Shown: positions 8,074 through 20,234, counted from the first letter of the stretch. The stretch: DNA of 64,000 nt from JAVBLW01 sp031553215 (GCA_031553215.1 JAVBLW010000006.1:248001-312000); one strand, 5' to 3'. A program made the numbers and translations. The notes: generated by a model from the letters alone, not told the origin.

Positions 8074-11000
8074 TTAATCCTGTTCTTTTGATTCAATATA
8101 TAAATCTGCCTTTTGTAATAAAACAGCTAAGACTTTTTCTCCCCATGCAAAATCTGCACTTGAACTTTCGCTTATTCTTATTGTTATTTCAATAGTTTGA
8201 GTAACAAGTGAAGTCGGAGCTAAATATGAACCATCACCCCACTGATTATCTAAATTAGCTTTCTTTTCAGTAGTGATTTCATAAGTACAACCATATCCAT
8301 CTGGTAAGTCCAAATAGAAATAGAAATAACTATATGGTAATGCTTGGAATCCATAAGTATCAATTCCAAAGGCATTATCTATAAATACATACTCAGAACC
8401 ACTCTTAGTGGCAAATCCCGAGATTACCTTCGATAAATCCTTTTGATTGTCATTAAGATCATTACCACTAGTATCTTTTGCACTATACTTATTTTCTTCA
8501 TCATACAAGTATATAGTACTTGTAGATATATCTTTAAATGCTGTATATGCTAAGATTGTTAAATATACTGATTCTAATGCTAATTTATTTTCTGATTCAT
8601 CAAGAATTGTGAACTTAAATCTAACGTTATTTGTTAAATCTAGTACAGCTATATGGTATTCATTTACATAATCTTCAGATTTAGTATATTGATATGCTTC
8701 TGCATATATTACATAATCAACATACCAGAATTTTCCTTCATCAGGATATCCTATATAGTCCATGTTAAGTCCAGTATTTGAATCATCAGTCGTACCTGCA
8801 ACCGAACTAATTGTATAAGTATAACTACCATATGTGAATTGTTTATTAGAAATAACTGCTATACTACTACCCTCTATGGTTGGATCATCAACGCCTGTTT
8901 CATAAACATAAGTAAATGATTCATCTACAAGGAATACAATTTTATTAGTATGACCACTATCAACGTATGTAAATTCTACGTATAAATATCTTGATCCATC
9001 AATACTAAATTTCTTATACTGATAAATAGTTGCATAAGATTTTATTGTAAAATTTGGGGCATAAGTTGATAGAACTGCATCACTTACAGTACCTACTATA
9101 TAATAATCTGAAGCTTTTAATGCCTTATCATTATTATATGATATTTGACCTTGATTAACCGTAAATTCGGCACCTTCTTGATTTCCATATAATTCACTAT
9201 AATTATTTCCTTCTGCACTATTTACATTAATTTCTGTTAACGATGCAACTGTTGCCTTTTCTGACAACTGTCCACCCTCTTCCAAGAAACGAATTTCTTT
9301 TAAATAAGCATCCGTACTATAATTTTTTGTTATAGTAATTGTTGGACAATACATTATTCTTGTGTAACTATTATTGTTCCAAGAAATATTTGAATTTGTA
9401 TATGTTAAATTGAATTCATAATCTCCTGGCTTTGCATCAGCATAGAAATTGGCATAGAATCCATAATATTTACTATCCGCTGCATAGTAAACATTACCTT
9501 CTACGACACTAGAACTAGAACATTGAACTGACAAATAATCTTCTATATTTCCTGTTCCAAGTGAATAGAAATAGTCTAATGAATAATAGAATCCAAACTT
9601 AGGAGTAAGCTCATTTTGATTACTATCTTCACGTTTGTATATTATTTTAATTGTACCATCAAGATCAATTTCAATTGAATCTAGATATGTTTCTAAATCC
9701 TCAGTTAATTTTAATCCTTCGATGGTATATCCATTCATAACTGCTCTTAAATATGTATTCGCATCATATGACTCAATATCATATGTACCTCTATCAGTTT
9801 TGGCATCTTTAAATGGATCTAATTCCTGCAAGTAATGAATATATTCTGCTACTACACCATTTTCAGATGTAACCCATATTATTACCTCATAAATCAATAT
9901 TCCATCAATTATAGTATTTGATGCACCTAAATCAATTTTATTAGCACTAGATACTGAATTTTTATATATTTCAACACTATTAATACTAACTACTGCACGA
10001 GGGGATACCGTAATACTATCTAAATATGATGGGCAATTGTTAACAACAGTAGATAATTCTTCATATGTATAACCCCTACCAAATGGAATATATGTTGTAT
10101 ATTTACCATTTTCATAAGCTATAGTTTCTCCATCAAGAACCATTTTGGTTATACTATTACCATCTGTATCAACACGAGTAAACTTGACTGTATAAATAAC
10201 ATTATTAGCCAAAGTAATAGTTATCGTATGCTCTCCTCTTGATAACTCACTAAGTAATCTCATGTCTAATGTTACCGTACCAGTTCCCCATGTACGATTA
10301 ATTTGATCATATGTACTTGAAGTCGTAGTAACAATCGGCGTTGTATTGAATTCAAATAATCCGCCATTAGAAACTGTTTTACCATCAATAGCAACCATAT
10401 TAATTAAATTTGTATAATTTGGAATATTTGTTGTTTTTAATGTTAATTTTAATCCACTATCTAATGCTGCAACAGCAGTTTTAATAGTATATGTTTTATT
10501 TGCATCAAAGTAATTTGATACAACTGGAGTATCTAAGATATTGTTATTTGCATCCTGAATACTATTTAATTCTAACGTTACTGGTTTACTCAAATATAGA
10601 TAGATTGTGTATGTATTACTAACCGTTCTATCTTCTGCAATAACTCTAATAGTAGTTTCACCAGGGTTTGTAGCTGATGCTTTAATAGACGTTGATTTTG
10701 AAGAATCTAATAATGCATTATACGATATAACATAAGAACCTGATTTAGTATTAATAGTATATGTTAAATCCTTTTCATCAGCATTTTCTGGAATATAGAA
10801 CGAAATAGTTTTTGTATCATTATTAATCAATTCTTCTGGAGTTGTAATAACAGTATTGCCATCAGAACTAATTAATTCTATATCAAAAATATTAGTTGCA
10901 ATAGATAATTTTAATTGCTTCATTTCTTTATAGAATGCATAGTTAACTGAATTTACATCTGAAGTGATAGCATTATTATCTTCATCAACTCCACCACGCC

Positions 11001-14000
11001 ATGATGCATTACTCTTTGAATCAGTTAATACATACATACCACTTGTATACTCGTAAGTAGTATCTAACTGACTTAATTCGATATTATCTGGAATAAATGC
11101 CCCATTCAATATACCTTGACTACTTGATAAAGCATAAATACCATATCCATCAGTAGCTAAGTTAAAACTTGGAATAGTAAGCAATAACGCTAAAAATTTA
11201 TCATTATCTATAGTATTATCACTATTAATAAATCGATATTCCGAACTAAAGCTTTGTAATATTTGATACATAACACTAGTAGATAACTGTGTATTCTTTT
11301 GTTTTACTATATAATCACTACCTACATATGCAGAAACGTATAATAGGTTAAGACTATCACTCATGTTTTCGATTGATAAATTAACCAACCCAAATACTTC
11401 TGATAAGAAATTTGGTTGTTCGATACATAGGTAAACAATTATATTCATTAAGACACTTGAATCACTTGACATATTCATGATTGATTTTAATACATTACCA
11501 TCTTTATTGGCAATTAATTGTATTAATCCATCTATATTATTATCTCCATCATAATTACCAATAAGTTGTTCTTTAGTAAATAATTTCCATAAATTAATAT
11601 CTGAGTATGTATTAGCATAGAAAAGCTTAACAATTTCTAAATAATCATTATTTATCTTTGTATCTAGATTAGTAATAGTTGTACCATAAAATACATTATA
11701 ATACTTATTATATAATTCTAAGAATGACTCATATGATCCAAACGTAGAATAACAATTCTTCACTGTATTAAGCATACTATAATTAGATAAATCAACTGTT
11801 TTTGTATTTTGGACTACTACTATTTTATATATTCCAATGTTCCCACTAGGAGCATATAACCTACATGTCATATTACCACTTGCTGTAATATCAAATTTAT
11901 AAGCACTTGATGTTGGTGAAATAGTTTCTGTTAATGCTGTTCCATAATTTAATGTTAAAGTAGAATTATCACTTACATTTGACCTAGCATAGACATAAAC
12001 AGTCGAATTGCCAGTAATATTAAACGCTATATTATTCGCGCTAGTGCTTCCAGTACCACTCATATTTAAAATACTATTAAATGTTAATCCATAAATTGTT
12101 GTATTGGCAATATTTGATACACTTAGATTGCTACCGGCATTAAAAATAGTAAAATCTTTAGTTGTACTTACTGTTGTACTACTTTCAACGTTTGATAAAT
12201 CACTTGGATTAAATATTTTGTATTTATCATTCGTTGCATTCTTTAATACATATTTACTTAGTTCATTATTTGAAGTAACATAATTATTTATTCCACCCAA
12301 ATACTTAGTGTATTTGTTGTAATAAGTATCTTTTATATAACTAGTTGAATAACGAGAAATACTATACGGTACAGTTATTACATCCATACCAGTAACTTCA
12401 ATCGTGATAATTGCACTCTCTCCAAAGGTAAGAGTATAATTTCCACCAATCAAATCTGTATATTCTACTGTACTTGATGTTGCTGTTAATGTCTTACTTG
12501 TATTCGCAACTAATGAAGGATCTGTTAAAGTTAAAGCACCACCAGTACCAGTTACTTTTATACTTGAACCAACATTCGTAGGAATTACTAAACTTGATGA
12601 AGGGAATGTAGTAGTATCACTACTGTCTCCATTAGTAACAATATAATTGTATATTGTATTCGCTTGATCAGTATAGTTCTTGATTGTTCCACCAAAAGTA
12701 AGTCCACTATATACGTTTGAAGTAAACTCATTATTTAAAGTAGTTGCTCCATTATTATATGTAGTAGTTCCACTTCCACCAGACACTGAAAATGAATAAA
12801 CACAATCATTTTCACTAATCTTTATTCGAAATTTTATACCATTTCTACTGCTACCACTTCTATATAATGTGTATCCTGTTGGTATTGTTATATAACTATT
12901 AGATGTTGATGCAGCAAATGTGTAGGTAGTTCCATATGTAGCACCACCAGTTACCACAGGAGTGATTCCACTTGCATTTTTTACAACAATCCAAGGATAT
13001 GCAGATGATGCTGCAGATGTAAATGATACATATGCATCCTTCTTTGCCTTCATTACCCAGGCATTTATATTACTATCATATACTCTTTCCCAAGATTCAT
13101 TATAATTAATTGCACTTTCCCCATCAGTTATTTGACCTTCTGTACCAATAACTAATTCTAAATAATAAATCTTTATTCCACTTCTATTAGCTGTTAAAGT
13201 GTATTCACCAGCTTCTAGATTAGTCCATGAGTATTTTTGAATAGAATTTCTTGTAATAGTAGTTGCCGAATTACCATTTAATGTCAATTGGTACGTATTT
13301 GAAGTTGCTTCTACATTGGCAATTATGTTCAATGTTGCATAACCAGAAGCTTCATCAGGTACAGTAAATTTAATTGTACTTGTATTCCCTGTTGTAGTTA
13401 TATTTGAAACATATGTTTCTTCTAAATATGTTGCGTTGTCAACATATCCATTATAATTATTAAACGTAAATACATCTGAATCATTTATTGTATCAACATA
13501 TGCAGATATATCACTTTCATAACTATTTAAATATTCTTCTATTTCTGCTAAATTTGAATTTTCAATAATATCCTTAATTTGCGAATCAGTATACCCATTA
13601 CTCTTATATAAGGCTATAAAATCATATAGATAGGATATTTTTTCAATTGGAATATCTTTAAAATATTTATATTTAATAGATTCATCCTTTAAGAAAGCAT
13701 AATATCCAACATCAGAGTCATAGAGATAATTAATTATGGTTAGCAAATTAGATTTATTATTATCTGTTAATAAGATAATTTTTTGGGTTGTAGTAAGACT
13801 ACTTTCATGTTTTGTTGTGAATAGGTTGAAGAAGTGTTCTTTTAGAGTATATCCTGTAGAAGCATTTAAAGAATAAGCATTCCCGTAATATACAATTGCT
13901 TCCATATACGCACTCAAGAAAGTTGTATTTGAACCCATTGCAGTCATAAATGCTTTTGCAACATTATGATATGTACTAGCATAACCATCATTATCAGTAT

Positions 14001-17000
14001 CTAATAAAGCATTACGCGTTAAATTAGTTACTAACATTTTACCATCATTTGTAGATAGTATATGTTGCATCAAAACATTAATTATTTGAGTTTCATCTAA
14101 ACTTTCTAAACCTGTAGATTTACCTTTTGTAGTAGTACCATCTAAGTTTATCAAATCATCCACAGAATAATCTATAAATTGAGTCGTGATAACCCCTGTA
14201 CCTGATCCACTCTTTGATGTTAAGAATGCTCCATAAGTTTCCCATTGATCTTGTTGATACATTATTCCCGTATGAATAGCGGCTGAACAATAAGATACTA
14301 AATACTTCGTTTCATAATCGCTCCAATTCGTTCCAGATCCTGAAGTCGATACTATTCCTAGAGCTCTTTCTGAAGTTGTTGTTGCTGTTTCAGCTGTTGA
14401 GAAATCATAGTAGTAGTTATTTCCAGCATTTGAATTTTTTAATAAAACAGCTTGGTTATCTGATGGTTTTGATTTAATAATATCTGTTGATACCCATTGA
14501 CTGTTTGAATCCCCTGCTCCACTTCCACTAGTATTAACGTTATTCCAAATGAACTCATAAATATTAGGATTCTTTTTTGAAGCTATCAAATCAATTAAAT
14601 AATTTTTATCGATAGATATGAATACAGGAACGTAAGTTTGAATTGTACTAACAGTTGAGTTATCATAAAGAACGAAATTTATACTTCCAGAACCACCATT
14701 TTTCCCATTTGGCATTGTTGTCATAAGGCTATAACTTGCACTTTGATATGGTCCAAAATAATATGTTTTCCCAGTTTTATTAGTCGTATTAGTAACATCA
14801 CTAACCAATTCATCTGGTGTAAAAATAAATCTATTTCTTAATGCCGTACCAACAGCATCAGCTCTTGTTCTACCTACTGTTCCTGTAGGTTGATTATTAG
14901 ACTGGTAAGTGTTTCTATATTCGGTTGCCACTGCATAAATACCCGGTCTTTGTTGACCAGTGTTCGCATCTATTACAGTTGATAAAATACTATTTAAATA
15001 AGATTTCATTGATGAATCATTTTTTATTAAATTCCATAAATCATTATAATTAGTTGAATTAATTGTATAGTTTAAACTTGATATTTTATCATTAGCATCT
15101 GCCGTTGCACCGTTTGCTGATGAATAATTATAATCTCTTACAGCGTATGCTTTAGATCCTAAACTTGTAGCATTTAATTGAGCATTTAGATTAGTCGCAT
15201 CGGTTTGACTTAATGTATATTTTGAATTTATTTGATTTAATATTTGAGTAATTACTTTATTAATATTTGTAACTGAAGAACCATAGTTATTGTTCGCCAA
15301 TAAATAAGTATAAATATCTTTTAATCCTGTCGCATCACTCTTTAAACCATCATAAGAGATTATTATTTTAGCTATCTCAGAATATGATCCACTTAGATTA
15401 GTCAAAATATTTTCTAATACTGTATTATTTATACCAGTAACCAATTGTTCAACTAAATTCATTCTTTCTTTGGCATAGTTATTGTTTGTAAATATTTCAT
15501 TTAAATTATCAGATGTACTTAATATAGTTAAATAAGATTCAGCTACTTCTACCAATTCTTCATATTCTAATGTATTAATATTATTTTCAATGACTTCTTT
15601 AATATAAGCAAAATCAGAATCAGACTCAATAATAATATTAGCAAATAAATCATTATACATTAATGAATCTAATAAACTAGCTAAATTTTCTTCACTCGTA
15701 TTAAGAGAATCAAGTAATCTATTAATAACCGTTATTCTCATTGAACTAGTTATTGTTGATTTGTTTGTTGAAGTGAAAAATAAATATTTTACAATATTTC
15801 TTAAACTATCACTATCTTGAGAACCTAAAACTTCATCTAGAATTTCGGCAAGTACACTTTCATTACAATTAGAAATCCAATTTGAATTAGATAAGGCTTC
15901 ATTAAGTATTTGTTCATAACCACTTCCATTAAGAACTTTATAATTAGTTAAGAAAGTCCCTAAAGATTGTAAGTCATTCATAAATAATTCCGCAGCGTTT
16001 TGGAATGCAATAGTACGCCAACCAATGCTTTCAAGCAAACTTTCATTAATCTTAGTAAATGCAACAAACTGGAAGAAATCGGCTAAATACTTATCAGTTT
16101 CTTTTTCTCCGATTTTACTTATATCATCATTAGTTAATTTACCCTCTATTGCCTTTCTGAAGATAAAATTACTACTGAAAACCCCAATATTTCCATATGA
16201 ATCACTAATACTTGAAAGTGGAGCATACGTAACTGTATTTCCCATGAATGAATCATTAATTCTAGTTGTTACTAAAGTTAAATTTGATGTAGTACTTGCT
16301 GGTGATGAAAACTCATAACCAACAACATTTAAAGCATTATTGAAATTAATAAGGAATCTTATAGAAATATATTGTGCCTTTGTTGAAGCAGTTGTGCTTG
16401 TAATTGATTCGCTATAATAAATTATACCAATTAATGCACCATTATATTGCCCATAAGGTGATACATATCCAATACCTATATAATCATTATTCTGCTCATT
16501 TATCAAACTTAGTATATCTGAATATACTGGATAAACAGTTCCACCAGTAACTGTTCTAAACTTATTAATTGATTTTACATTCCCATAATTAATAGAGTTA
16601 GCGATTGTTACTATATTACTATTAGAAATTTCACTATAAAACTTATAAAGCTGTACTACCCCAAATACTCCCGATGCTACTTCTGTACCATATATATTTC
16701 CGTAATTAATTGTATTCAAAATACTACATAATCCAATACTTAGTACTCCAGAAGATATTGAATGAGAATCTTGACGCATATTAGCATTATCATTTGTACC
16801 ATTGTTTTCAACATAGTTAAATGCATATACTTCACCATAATTAATTACGAAGGCTAATAATTGTAAGTGATTTTGGCTTCCGTTATTGTTATATACTGTT
16901 TTATTTTCTAAAACGTCATTTCTATTTACAATTCCAGAACTTAATACTGTAGATGATACAGTACTCATATTGATTGCAATTATGTTTCCATTATTTGCAC

Positions 17001-20000
17001 TATCTCTAATTTGAGCATATTTTCCAATACTCGCATAGGCAATACCAGCTGATGTTACTTCATAATTGGTAGTTAATATCCATGTATTATTTGTCATATC
17101 ACCTAAGTTAAATGTGTTAGATATAACAAATTCATTAAATATACATATACCTGAAATGTTACTATTTCCTTTGGTTACATTTGAAGTAGCTGTTAATGTT
17201 GTTATATTTGAATTATATGTGCTTATATTTCCATTATTTATTACATTATCTAAAGATCCATTTAAATCTTTATCATAATTCTTATGTAATGGATTATATA
17301 AATCATAATTACTTACATTTTGATTTCTATTTGCATAGCAAATCCCTGAAGCAAACACGTTATAGTATGATGTAGTCACACTTGTATAAACAGTAATATT
17401 TCCACCATTAAAGATACTTGTTGCACTGCATCCCTGATTAACCTCTTCTAATATTCCATAAACCTTTAAAGATGCTGGCGTTGTATGATTAGTAGCGTGA
17501 TTAAGATTAACGCTTATATTTCCCTCATTACTAGCATTTTCTAATGTTATATATAAACCTGATGTTAATCCAGAGTATTTTACATTAGTAAAGAACATTG
17601 TTTGAGTAGATGTATAATTAAGATTTTCTAGATTATAAATTGTATCAACAATAACCTTACCATTAGCACTCGTTGCTGATGAAACGATACATGGTGCATA
17701 TTCCTTTACTAAACTTATATCAATATTCATTGTATAAGACTTGGTTAAATCTTCTTTCCATTTTGATAAATTAGTTTGAGTATTATCATATTTATAGGCA
17801 AGATTATAAACACCTTTAAAATATGATGTGAAATTATTCTTTGCATTAACATAGGCAACACCAGCACAATATAAATTTAAATTGTTGGCTATAGTTGTTG
17901 TCATAGTCGTTGTGCATTTAAAACTTATATCTCCTGAATTACTTAATCCAGAAGCGATTAGAGTTCCTTTTGAAGCATTTAAGGTTTTATTTATCGCAAT
18001 TGATTCCGATGTTTGGATGTCAGCATTAAAAACTCCACTTACATATGCAGTTATCCCTGAAGCAAAACTAACAGAGATATCTCCTTGATTATGCATTGAT
18101 GACACTTCTTTTGTAACACCTAAATATCTACCAATTACTCCCGCTACATATAGCGTCCCATAGTTAGATCCCGATATTATAATATTGTTTTTATTCACTA
18201 ACTCAATACTATTATTTGATGCTGTAGTTGTATAACCAGCACCAATTACCCCACCAATATGTTGAAGAGAATTATAAGTAGTACCTGTTTTATAATCTGT
18301 TGCGGTTATATTAACGGCAGATAAACATTTACCTATTTCTCCAACATTTGATACTGTATAACCAATAACCCCACCAATGCAGTTACCTTCTACATAACCA
18401 ACTTGGGCAGAACTTAAATTATTTGCTACTGTATGAATGTTTCCATTAATGCTACCAGCTACTGTAATCTTCTTTGCAATAGTAGCACGCCCACAAACAC
18501 CAATAGCTCCACCAACAATGTATCTACCAAAATTATAGCTTGTTGTACTCTCTGTAGTTGTTAAATTTATATTCCCATAGACATTTACATTTTCAACTTT
18601 TCCATTCTCAGCATATCCACTAACAATACCAATTGCCTTTGTTGTTGAAACACTACCGGTATTAAACTTTGAAATTTCATTACTAACATAAATATTAATA
18701 TTTGATATATTACCATCTAACAAAGGAAACAATCCATAACATTCATATCCGGCGTATACTACGCTATTATTTATATTTGCTCCATAAATTGTTGGAGTTC
18801 TAGGATTTGTTTTATTTGCTAATTCAATGGTACAACTTCCATAATTATCAATTCCAGTAAATGTTGCAGAAAAGAAATCATTATACTTATAACTATCCGC
18901 AGGCACATCACTTAAATCAATATCATTCATTAAAACGTAAGTTATCGTATTACTAGCAAATAATGGATTCTTATTTGCTAATTCAAAAATATATGCAAAA
19001 TCTTGAGAAGATTTGATTTTAAACGTATAACCATCTTCACTATCATATTGTTCAAGTCCTCTTAAAATAGGTCTTACAATCCCAAAAGAAACTTTTGTAT
19101 AACTTTCTTCAGTAAACCAACCTTTTAATCTTAATGTATTATTTAGAGAATTATAATTTTTAAGGTTTTCACCATATAAATTACGACTTGTCGCTGTATA
19201 TGTTACCCCAACTAATCCATCACTATATTTGATTTTACCATTAGTATAACGACCATTTGAATATCCAGATACATCTGTTGATTCTTGATCTATGGAATGA
19301 TTATAGAAATATACTCCTGAAATAGTTCCATCATTAGTATTCAAAACCTCACTAAAATCTAGATAATCTAATATTCCGTAGTTTACTATAATACTATAGT
19401 CGGTATAGCAATTAGTAATTTTACCACTTTGTTCATTCTTATAGCATAATCCAGAAATACTATAACCACCGCTGGCAGATATACCACCTTTTCTAGATGC
19501 TGCATCTCTTACATCCACAACATAGCAATTTTCAACAGTACCACTGTTTTTACCCACTAACGGAGCAACACCAACCATGTTATCTGTTTTTATTGTTTGA
19601 ATAATGTTTGTACTAATTAATCCGAGATTTTTTATTTGCCCACTATTTGAAGCAAAAAAACTTATGTATTCAATAGCAGCATATGAACTAGAGTTAGATG
19701 CTATTAATGTCAACAATGATAAGTTGCTGATTTCATACCCTTGTCCATCAAATGAACCAGAAAATCCATTTTGCTTCCATCCAATAGGGATAAATTCTAA
19801 CAAATACTTAGATGCTTCATTGAAATTAATATTTGCAATTACTCTATAATTGTATTCTAAAAATTCTGTTCTATCATTACATAATCTAGAGAATGCATAT
19901 AATTCTAAACCATCTTTTATTGTAATATAATAAGTAATTCCATTCGTATTACCTAATTTAACATTATTGTAAGAGGTATATATTCCATCTGTTCCTTTAT

Positions 20001-20214
20001 TGTAAAAAGCTGAAATACTTACAAATTCATTATTTTCTTCCTCTGCACTTTCAGAAATTATTTCAAATTGGTCACTTTTATAAGCTGTGGTATCACCATA
20101 ATTTATATCATTAGTTTTTGAAGGAGAACTTAATAATGAAATTCCTACAAAAATAATTACCGATAATAAAGAGATTATTCCTAATTTTATTCCGATTTTT
20201 CTTCTCTTATTCAT
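8074..20214 (-). CDS. Giant secreted surface protein (4046 residues) with GLUG-like, CBM-like and cadherin-like regions
   Basis: One uninterrupted 12.1-kb frame with a good ribosome site (AAAGGAG). Residues 1-35 form a signal peptide (MNKRRKIGIK, hydrophobic core, then SSPS). Residues about 95-1210 hold many GLUG-type modules (GSFDGQGYEISNLSL, GGVIGYT, AGVIGRYLG), expected to form a beta-helix. About 1340-1640 is more helical. Aspartate-rich calcium-type loops occur near 2068 (DTDNDGYAS) and 2890 (DGDNNIDG). About 2255-2365 looks like a CBM6/35-type jelly roll, and 3100-3210 like cadherin-like beta-sandwich modules. It is Ser/Thr/Asn/Tyr-rich. I see no LPxTG or C-terminal membrane anchor. It is the last gene of a four-gene operon behind a c-di-GMP riboswitch, suggesting a large adhesin or matrix component. 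Domain limits are approximate. Confidence 0.8.
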   Translation of the reverse strand: MNKRRKIGIKLGIISLLSVIIFVGISLLSSPSKTNDINYGDTTAYKSDQFEIISESAEEENNEFVSISAFYNKGTDGIYTSYNNVKLGNTNGITYYITIKDGLELYAFSRLCNDRTEFLEYNYRVIANINFNEASKYLLEFIPIGWKQNGFSGSFDGQGYEISNLSLLTLIASNSSSYAAIEYISFFASNSGQIKNLGLISTNIIQTIKTDNMVGVAPLVGKNSGTVENCYVVDVRDAASRKGGISASGGYSISGLCYKNEQSGKITNCYTDYSIIVNYGILDYLDFSEVLNTNDGTISGVYFYNHSIDQESTDVSGYSNGRYTNGKIKYSDGLVGVTYTATSRNLYGENLKNYNSLNNTLRLKGWFTEESYTKVSFGIVRPILRGLEQYDSEDGYTFKIKSSQDFAYIFELANKNPLFASNTITYVLMNDIDLSDVPADSYKYNDFFSATFTGIDNYGSCTIELANKTNPRTPTIYGANINNSVVYAGYECYGLFPLLDGNISNINIYVSNEISKFNTGSVSTTKAIGIVSGYAENGKVENVNVYGNINLTTTESTTSYNFGRYIVGGAIGVCGRATIAKKITVAGSINGNIHTVANNLSSAQVGYVEGNCIGGVIGYTVSNVGEIGKCLSAVNITATDYKTGTTYNSLQHIGGVIGAGYTTTASNNSIELVNKNNIIISGSNYGTLYVAGVIGRYLGVTKEVSSMHNQGDISVSFASGITAYVSGVFNADIQTSESIAINKTLNASKGTLIASGLSNSGDISFKCTTTMTTTIANNLNLYCAGVAYVNAKNNFTSYFKGVYNLAYKYDNTQTNLSKWKEDLTKSYTMNIDISLVKEYAPCIVSSATSANGKVIVDTIYNLENLNYTSTQTMFFTNVKYSGLTSGLYITLENASNEGNISVNLNHATNHTTPASLKVYGILEEVNQGCSATSIFNGGNITVYTSVTTSYYNVFASGICYANRNQNVSNYDLYNPLHKNYDKDLNGSLDNVINNGNISTYNSNITTLTATSNVTKGNSNISGICIFNEFVISNTFNLGDMTNNTWILTTNYEVTSAGIAYASIGKYAQIRDSANNGNIIAINMSTVSSTVLSSGIVNRNDVLENKTVYNNNGSQNHLQLLAFVINYGEVYAFNYVENNGTNDNANMRQDSHSISSGVLSIGLCSILNTINYGNIYGTEVASGVFGVVQLYKFYSEISNSNIVTIANSINYGNVKSINKFRTVTGGTVYPVYSDILSLINEQNNDYIGIGYVSPYGQYNGALIGIIYYSESITSTTASTKAQYISIRFLINFNNALNVVGYEFSSPASTTSNLTLVTTRINDSFMGNTVTYAPLSSISDSYGNIGVFSSNFIFRKAIEGKLTNDDISKIGEKETDKYLADFFQFVAFTKINESLLESIGWRTIAFQNAAELFMNDLQSLGTFLTNYKVLNGSGYEQILNEALSNSNWISNCNESVLAEILDEVLGSQDSDSLRNIVKYLFFTSTNKSTITSSMRITVINRLLDSLNTSEENLASLLDSLMYNDLFANIIIESDSDFAYIKEVIENNINTLEYEELVEVAESYLTILSTSDNLNEIFTNNNYAKERMNLVEQLVTGINNTVLENILTNLSGSYSEIAKIIISYDGLKSDATGLKDIYTYLLANNNYGSSVTNINKVITQILNQINSKYTLSQTDATNLNAQLNATSLGSKAYAVRDYNYSSANGATADANDKISSLNYTINSTNYNDLWNLIKNDSSMKSYLNSILSTVIDANTGQQRPGIYAVATEYRNTYQSNNQPTGTVGRTRADAVGTALRNRFIFTPDELVSDVTNTTNKTGKTYYFGPYQSASYSLMTTMPNGKNGGSGSINFVLYDNSTVSTIQTYVPVFISIDKNYLIDLIASKKNPNIYEFIWNNVNTSGSGAGDSNSQWVSTDIIKSKPSDNQAVLLKNSNAGNNYYYDFSTAETATTTSERALGIVSTSGSGTNWSDYETKYLVSYCSAAIHTGIMYQQDQWETYGAFLTSKSGSGTGVITTQFIDYSVDDLINLDGTTTKGKSTGLESLDETQIINVLMQHILSTNDGKMLVTNLTRNALLDTDNDGYASTYHNVAKAFMTAMGSNTTFLSAYMEAIVYYGNAYSLNASTGYTLKEHFFNLFTTKHESSLTTTQKIILLTDNNKSNLLTIINYLYDSDVGYYAFLKDESIKYKYFKDIPIEKISYLYDFIALYKSNGYTDSQIKDIIENSNLAEIEEYLNSYESDISAYVDTINDSDVFTFNNYNGYVDNATYLEETYVSNITTTGNTSTIKFTVPDEASGYATLNIIANVEATSNTYQLTLNGNSATTITRNSIQKYSWTNLEAGEYTLTANRSGIKIYYLELVIGTEGQITDGESAINYNESWERVYDSNINAWVMKAKKDAYVSFTSAASSAYPWIVVKNASGITPVVTGGATYGTTYTFAASTSNSYITIPTGYTLYRSGSSRNGIKFRIKISENDCVYSFSVSGGSGTTTYNNGATTLNNEFTSNVYSGLTFGGTIKNYTDQANTIYNYIVTNGDSSDTTTFPSSSLVIPTNVGSSIKVTGTGGALTLTDPSLVANTSKTLTATSSTVEYTDLIGGNYTLTFGESAIITIEVTGMDVITVPYSISRYSTSYIKDTYYNKYTKYLGGINNYVTSNNELSKYVLKNATNDKYKIFNPSDLSNVESSTTVSTTKDFTIFNAGSNLSVSNIANTTIYGLTFNSILNMSGTGSTSANNIAFNITGNSTVYVYARSNVSDNSTLTLNYGTALTETISPTSSAYKFDITASGNMTCRLYAPSGNIGIYKIVVVQNTKTVDLSNYSMLNTVKNCYSTFGSYESFLELYNKYYNVFYGTTITNLDTKINNDYLEIVKLFYANTYSDINLWKLFTKEQLIGNYDGDNNIDGLIQLIANKDGNVLKSIMNMSSDSSVLMNIIVYLCIEQPNFLSEVFGLVNLSIENMSDSLNLLYVSAYVGSDYIVKQKNTQLSTSVMYQILQSFSSEYRFINSDNTIDNDKFLALLLTIPSFNLATDGYGIYALSSSQGILNGAFIPDNIELSQLDTTYEYTSGMYVLTDSKSNASWRGGVDEDNNAITSDVNSVNYAFYKEMKQLKLSIATNIFDIELISSDGNTVITTPEELINNDTKTISFYIPENADEKDLTYTINTKSGSYVISYNALLDSSKSTSIKASATNPGETTIRVIAEDRTVSNTYTIYLYLSKPVTLELNSIQDANNNILDTPVVSNYFDANKTYTIKTAVAALDSGLKLTLKTTNIPNYTNLINMVAIDGKTVSNGGLFEFNTTPIVTTTSSTYDQINRTWGTGTVTLDMRLLSELSRGEHTITITLANNVIYTVKFTRVDTDGNSITKMVLDGETIAYENGKYTTYIPFGRGYTYEELSTVVNNCPSYLDSITVSPRAVVSINSVEIYKNSVSSANKIDLGASNTIIDGILIYEVIIWVTSENGVVAEYIHYLQELDPFKDAKTDRGTYDIESYDANTYLRAVMNGYTIEGLKLTEDLETYLDSIEIDLDGTIKIIYKREDSNQNELTPKFGFYYSLDYFYSLGTGNIEDYLSVQCSSSSVVEGNVYYAADSKYYGFYANFYADAKPGDYEFNLTYTNSNISWNNNSYTRIMYCPTITITKNYSTDAYLKEIRFLEEGGQLSEKATVASLTEINVNSAEGNNYSELYGNQEGAEFTVNQGQISYNNDKALKASDYYIVGTVSDAVLSTYAPNFTIKSYATIYQYKKFSIDGSRYLYVEFTYVDSGHTNKIVFLVDESFTYVYETGVDDPTIEGSSIAVISNKQFTYGSYTYTISSVAGTTDDSNTGLNMDYIGYPDEGKFWYVDYVIYAEAYQYTKSEDYVNEYHIAVLDLTNNVRFKFTILDESENKLALESVYLTILAYTAFKDISTSTIYLYDEENKYSAKDTSGNDLNDNQKDLSKVISGFATKSGSEYVFIDNAFGIDTYGFQALPYSYFYFYLDLPDGYGCTYEITTEKKANLDNQWGDGSYLAPTSLVTQTIEITIRISESSSADFAWGEKVLAVLLQKADLYIESKEQD

Positions 20215-20234
20215 AAAAATTAATTCTCCTTTCG

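Noticed and set aside
8447..19849. Plus-strand ORFs opposite the giant gene
   Set aside because: Shadow frames of a long AT-rich coding sequence; no ribosome sites, no family patterns, and the minus-strand frame is continuous.
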